64,000 nucleotides of DNA, from assembly GCF_018215265.2 (NCBI RefSeq), contig NZ_CP136562.1, positions 372,001 to 436,000 on the forward strand. Direction: 5' to 3'. This document shows, piece by piece, positions 60,956 through 64,000 of this stretch. The first letter of the stretch is position 1. The number at the start of each line of letters is the position of its first letter. Source of the DNA: Paenarthrobacter sp. GOM3. Lineage in GTDB: Bacteria > Actinomycetota > Actinomycetes > Actinomycetales > Micrococcaceae. Below the pieces are notes generated by a model. That model made no database searches, was not told the origin of the DNA, and saw only the letters and a program-made list of their open reading frames with translations. A program made the translations under genes and the position numbers.

Positions 60956-62674
60956 CTAGTCTTTCAGATTCGGGAACTCTTCCTCGGTATATTCCACGCC
61001 CAGACCGGCAGGCAGCGGACCGTCGCCATGCCGGGCCACTTCCGTCCCGCGCAACTCCACGCGCCGGATTTTGCCCGAGATCGTCTTTGGCAGCTCACTG
61101 AATTCGAGCCGGCGGATGCGCTTGAACGGGGCCAGATGTTCGCGGCAGTAGCGGAGGATGTCCTCTGCGACGCCGGGTCCGGGTTCGTAGCCGGCAGCCA
61201 GCACCACGAACGCTTTGGGCACCGACAGCTTCACCGCGTCAGGTGAAGGTACGACGGCGGCTTCCGCCACTGCGGGGTGTTCGATCAGGACGCTTTCGAG
61301 TTCGAAAGGCGACAGGCGGTAGTCGGAGGACTTGAACACGTCATCGTCCCGGCCGACGTAGGTGATGACGCCGTCCGCGTCCCGGCTGGCCATGTCGCCG
61401 GTGTGATAGTAGCCGTCACGGAAGGCATCGGCCGTTTTCGCTTCGTCGCCGAAGTAACTTTTCATGAGTCCCACGGGCCGCGGGTCCAAGCGCAAGCAGA
61501 GTTCGCCGTCGTCGGCTTCCTTCCCGGTGACCGGGTCCACCAGGACCACGTCGTACCCGGGCAGCGGCCGTCCCATGGAACCGATCTTCACGGCCTGGGC
61601 AGGCGTGTTGGCGATCTGGACGGTGGACTCGGTCTGGCCGAAACCATCGCGGATGGTGACGCCCCATGCCTTTTCCACTTGGCCGATCACCTCGGCGTTC
61701 AGTGGCTCGCCAGCCGAAACCACCTTGGAAGGCGGGTTGGTGAGCTGCGTGAGGTCGGCTTGGATGAGCATCCGCCACACCGTTGGAGGAGCGCAGAAAC
61801 TCGTGACGCCCTCGCGGCCCATCTGGTTCATGAGCGCGGCGGCGTCGAAGCGTTCGTAGTTGTAGATGAAGACGCAGGCCTCGGCAATCCAGGGCGTGAA
61901 GACATTGGACCAGGCGTGCTTGGCCCAGCCTGGGGAAGCGACGTTGAGGTGGACATCGCCGGGTTCCAGGCCAATCCAGTACATGGTGGACAGATGGCCC
62001 ACCGGGTACGAGGTGTGGGTATGTTCCACCAGTTTGGCGCGCGAGGTGGTCCCGGACGTGAAGTAGAGGAGCAGCGTCTCATGGGCGCGGGTGGGGGCGT
62101 CGGGCGTGAAGTCGGTGCCGGCGTCGTACGAATCCGCGTACTGTTTTGCCTGCTGATTGGCGCTTTCCGCGCCGACCTCGATCAGGGTGTAATCGCCTTG
62201 CACGGAATCGAACTTGCCGATGTTGGCGCTTCCGACGGCGACCCAACCTGCCCCGCCGCGCTCCACCCGGTCCTGGAGGTCGCGGGCACCCATAAGAGTG
62301 GTGGTGGGAATCATGACGATGCCCAGCTTGATGCCGGCCAGCATGAGTTCCCAGAGTTCCACCTGGTTGCCGAGCATGATGATCATATGGTCGCCGCGCT
62401 TGACGCCCTGGCTCCGCAGCCAGTTGGCAACCTGGGACGACCGCTCCGATAGGTCGCGGTAGGTGCGCCGGGTTGAGCTGCCGTCCTGTTCCACGATCAC
62501 CAGTGCCGGCTTGGTGCCCTTGGTCTCATCCGCAGCGATGTGATCGAACCAGTCGAGGGCGAAGTTGAAGTACTCAAAGCGCGGCCACTCGAATTCTGCG
62601 TGCGCCAGTTTGTAGTTTTCGCGCAGTTCCAGCAGCCGGTCGCGGGCCGCACGGAAGTCTTCTGTGACTGTCAT
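60956..62674 (-). CDS. AMP-binding acyl-CoA synthetase
   Basis: A 572-residue acid:CoA ligase of the ANL superfamily. The phosphate loop is LLLYFTSGTTSRAKLVEHTH, with Arg where Gly-Lys is usual. Further motifs are DGFGQTESTVQIAN, YHTGDMASRDADGVITYVGRDDDVFKSSDYRLSPFELE and the C-terminal KTISGKIRRVELR with the adenylation Lys. It most resembles medium-chain/branched-acid synthetases. Start MTVTEDFRAARDR has AAAGGCGG upstream. It diverges from the acyl-CoA dehydrogenase, with which it could form an acid activation-oxidation pair. Confidence 0.92.
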   Translation of the reverse strand: MTVTEDFRAARDRLLELRENYKLAHAEFEWPRFEYFNFALDWFDHIAADETKGTKPALVIVEQDGSSTRRTYRDLSERSSQVANWLRSQGVKRGDHMIIMLGNQVELWELMLAGIKLGIVMIPTTTLMGARDLQDRVERGGAGWVAVGSANIGKFDSVQGDYTLIEVGAESANQQAKQYADSYDAGTDFTPDAPTRAHETLLLYFTSGTTSRAKLVEHTHTSYPVGHLSTMYWIGLEPGDVHLNVASPGWAKHAWSNVFTPWIAEACVFIYNYERFDAAALMNQMGREGVTSFCAPPTVWRMLIQADLTQLTNPPSKVVSAGEPLNAEVIGQVEKAWGVTIRDGFGQTESTVQIANTPAQAVKIGSMGRPLPGYDVVLVDPVTGKEADDGELCLRLDPRPVGLMKSYFGDEAKTADAFRDGYYHTGDMASRDADGVITYVGRDDDVFKSSDYRLSPFELESVLIEHPAVAEAAVVPSPDAVKLSVPKAFVVLAAGYEPGPGVAEDILRYCREHLAPFKRIRRLEFSELPKTISGKIRRVELRGTEVARHGDGPLPAGLGVEYTEEEFPNLKD

Positions 62675-62751
62675 AGTCCGCCTTTCGCCTTCGGGTTGAC
62701 CTGGCATCCTCGCCGAAGTCCCCGCCTAGTGATCCACATCACCTTGCAATA

Positions 62752-62767
62752 TACTAGGACATCCAAG
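62752..62767. promoter_or_regulatory. Second copy of the 16-base catabolic motif
   Basis: TACTAGGACATCCAAG, related to 54771-54786, lies in the 133-base divergent region between the acyl-CoA synthetase and acyl-CoA dehydrogenase genes. Confidence 0.45.
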
Positions 62768-62807
62768 GGTTTGGAAGAGCCTGCACGGGACATGACGAAG
62801 GGGTCCA

Positions 62808-64000
62808 ATGCTCGACGAAAAAGCTGCTGGCACCACTACAAGTGGCGCGGCAACAGAACACGTCCTCCCTCCCTATCCGGAGGCGGACCTGATGCACGTC
62901 ATCGATCTACTGCCCGAAGGGGAGCGCGCGCGGTACCTCGAGATCCGGGAGTTCTTGCAGGCGCGCATCCGGGCGGCCAGCATCGACTACTGGAACCGCG
63001 AAGAATTCCCGTTCGGGTTGCTCGCCGACATGGCCAAGTACGGGCTCGGTGGGCTCCAGACCGACGGTTCCTCCAAGCTGTTCAAGGGCCTCATGTACAC
63101 CGAAATTGCCAGGGCGGACGTGTCTCTCTCGGCCCTGGTGGGAATCCACAACGAACTCATCGTGGGCATGATCAACGAGCTCGGCTCCGACGAGCAGAAG
63201 CAGAAGTGGTTGCCCGGCCTCGAATCCTTGACCCAGTTGGGCGCCTTCGCGCTCACGGAACCGGACCACGGCTCCGACATCGCCGGAGGACTCTCGACGA
63301 CGGCGCGGCGCGACGGCGGCGAATGGGTCATCAACGGTGCCAAGCGCTGGATTGGGGCAGCTACCATTGCCGACTTCGCGTTGGTCTGGGCCCGCGATGA
63401 GGGCGACGGGCACATCAAGGGTTTCATCGTGGAAACAGACCGGGCTGGCTTCACGGCCACCAAGATCTCCAACAAGATTGGCCTTCGCATCATGCAGAAT
63501 GCGGACATCATGCTGGATGATGTCCGCATTCCTGAATCAAATCTCCTTCCCGGGGCCTCCGAATTTTCCCGGGCCAACGACCTCTTGCGTGATTCCCGGG
63601 CCTGGGTTGGCTGGCAGGCCGCGGGAATTCAGCTCGCTGCCTTCGATATTGCCCGTGCCTACGCGCTGGAACGCCGGCAGTTCGGCAAGGAACTGGCCAA
63701 GTTTCAGTTGGTGCAACAGCAACTCGCGGACATCCTCGGCAACGCCAACGCGTCGCTGTCCATGATGGTGGAACTTGCCCGGATCCAGCAGGCCGGCAAG
63801 CTCGAAATGGTCCAGGCCGCCATGTGCAAAGCCACCACCACAAGGCTGGCACGCTCCTCGGTGGCCATGGGCCGCTCATTGCTTGGAGGGAACGGGATCA
63901 CCACGGATTACGAGATGGGCAAGCTCTTCGGAGACGCCGAGATCCTGTACACCTATGAGGGCAGTTACGAGATCAACTCGCTCATTGTTGCCCGGGCAGT
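62808..64000 (+). CDS. Acyl-CoA dehydrogenase (3' end outside window)
   Basis: The frame is open from the ATG at 62808 (MLDEKAAGTTTSG) to the last base, 397 residues so far. Flavin and substrate motifs are clear: LGAFALTEPDHGSDIAGGLSTTARRDGGEWVINGAKRWIGAAT, IMQNADIMLDDVRIPESNLLPG, ERRQFGKELAKFQLVQQQLADI and near the end SLLGGNGITTDYEMGKLFGDAEILYTYEGSYEINSLIV. The catalytic Glu is expected in YEGSYE. It is most like the glutaryl-CoA dehydrogenase-related group. GAAGGGG precedes the ATG. Confidence 0.93.
   Translation, partial: MLDEKAAGTTTSGAATEHVLPPYPEADLMHVIDLLPEGERARYLEIREFLQARIRAASIDYWNREEFPFGLLADMAKYGLGGLQTDGSSKLFKGLMYTEIARADVSLSALVGIHNELIVGMINELGSDEQKQKWLPGLESLTQLGAFALTEPDHGSDIAGGLSTTARRDGGEWVINGAKRWIGAATIADFALVWARDEGDGHIKGFIVETDRAGFTATKISNKIGLRIMQNADIMLDDVRIPESNLLPGASEFSRANDLLRDSRAWVGWQAAGIQLAAFDIARAYALERRQFGKELAKFQLVQQQLADILGNANASLSMMVELARIQQAGKLEMVQAAMCKATTTRLARSSVAMGRSLLGGNGITTDYEMGKLFGDAEILYTYEGSYEINSLIVARA

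Noticed and set aside
61277..62452. A 391-codon plus-strand frame opposite the acyl-CoA synthetase
   Set aside because: Shadow frame; all ANL motifs are on the minus strand.

Overview
The window is high-GC DNA with actinobacterial codon use, short intergenic gaps, frequent GTG/TTG starts and ATGA/TGATG operon overlaps. The gene content points to Arthrobacter/Paenarthrobacter (Micrococcaceae): an 830-residue dimethylglycine oxidase very like the one I recall from Arthrobacter globiformis, a glycogen-debranching protein, and IclR-controlled CoA-transferase/thiolase genes. The genus is an inference.

Layout. 1-2730: the end of a sugar ABC transporter (two permeases) and its LacI regulator. 2727-5079: a conserved hypothetical gene, exonuclease III and an HdeD-like membrane protein. 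5107-8390: a NarL-type two-component pair, divergent from a secreted HbpS-like protein and an ankyrin lipoprotein; the set resembles the Streptomyces HbpS-SenS-SenR redox/heme sensor. 8387-11976: thiolase and CoA-transferase A/B, divergent from an IclR regulator across three matching dyad operators.

13.5-30.7 kb is an accessory region. It holds a decayed serine recombinase with res-like repeats, a HAD phosphatase, a row of very small membrane proteins, a secreted Rhs/YD-repeat protein split by a frameshift, an FG-GAP surface protein, and a 6.48-kb Tn554-like element (two tyrosine recombinases plus a TnpC-like protein, with an ECF sigma factor/CU044_5270-type pair and a secreted protein as passengers). 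The element sits inside an SRAP-domain (YedK/HMCES) gene. The 5' part of that gene is at 23.9-24.2 kb and a 3' scrap is at 30.69 kb. The element ends carry a perfect 10-bp inverted repeat.

31-50.5 kb is a glycine-betaine and one-carbon island. It holds a BCCT transporter, Rieske betaine monooxygenase with its reductase (betaine to dimethylglycine), dimethylglycine oxidase, a FolD-like dehydrogenase, an FTCD_C-type cyclohydrolase, PurU, formaldehyde dehydrogenase, a YdeP-like molybdopterin oxidoreductase and MoeA. Methyl groups released by demethylation would be carried on tetrahydrofolate or as formaldehyde and oxidised to formate and CO2. A GntR/FCD regulator lies in the middle, and copies of TGATATATYA occur next to it and 11 kb away in front of the transporter, which suggests one regulon. 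A fasciclin lipoprotein at 31.1 kb has a promoter resembling the mycobacterial SigK consensus.

50.5-64 kb: glycogen-debranching protein, a small wHTH-like protein, a photolyase, a valine-degradation operon (methylmalonate-semialdehyde dehydrogenase, 3-hydroxyisobutyryl-CoA hydrolase, 3-hydroxyisobutyrate dehydrogenase, enoyl-CoA hydratase), TenA, MarR, an acyl-CoA synthetase and a divergent acyl-CoA dehydrogenase that runs off the end. I saw no rRNA, tRNA or CRISPR array.
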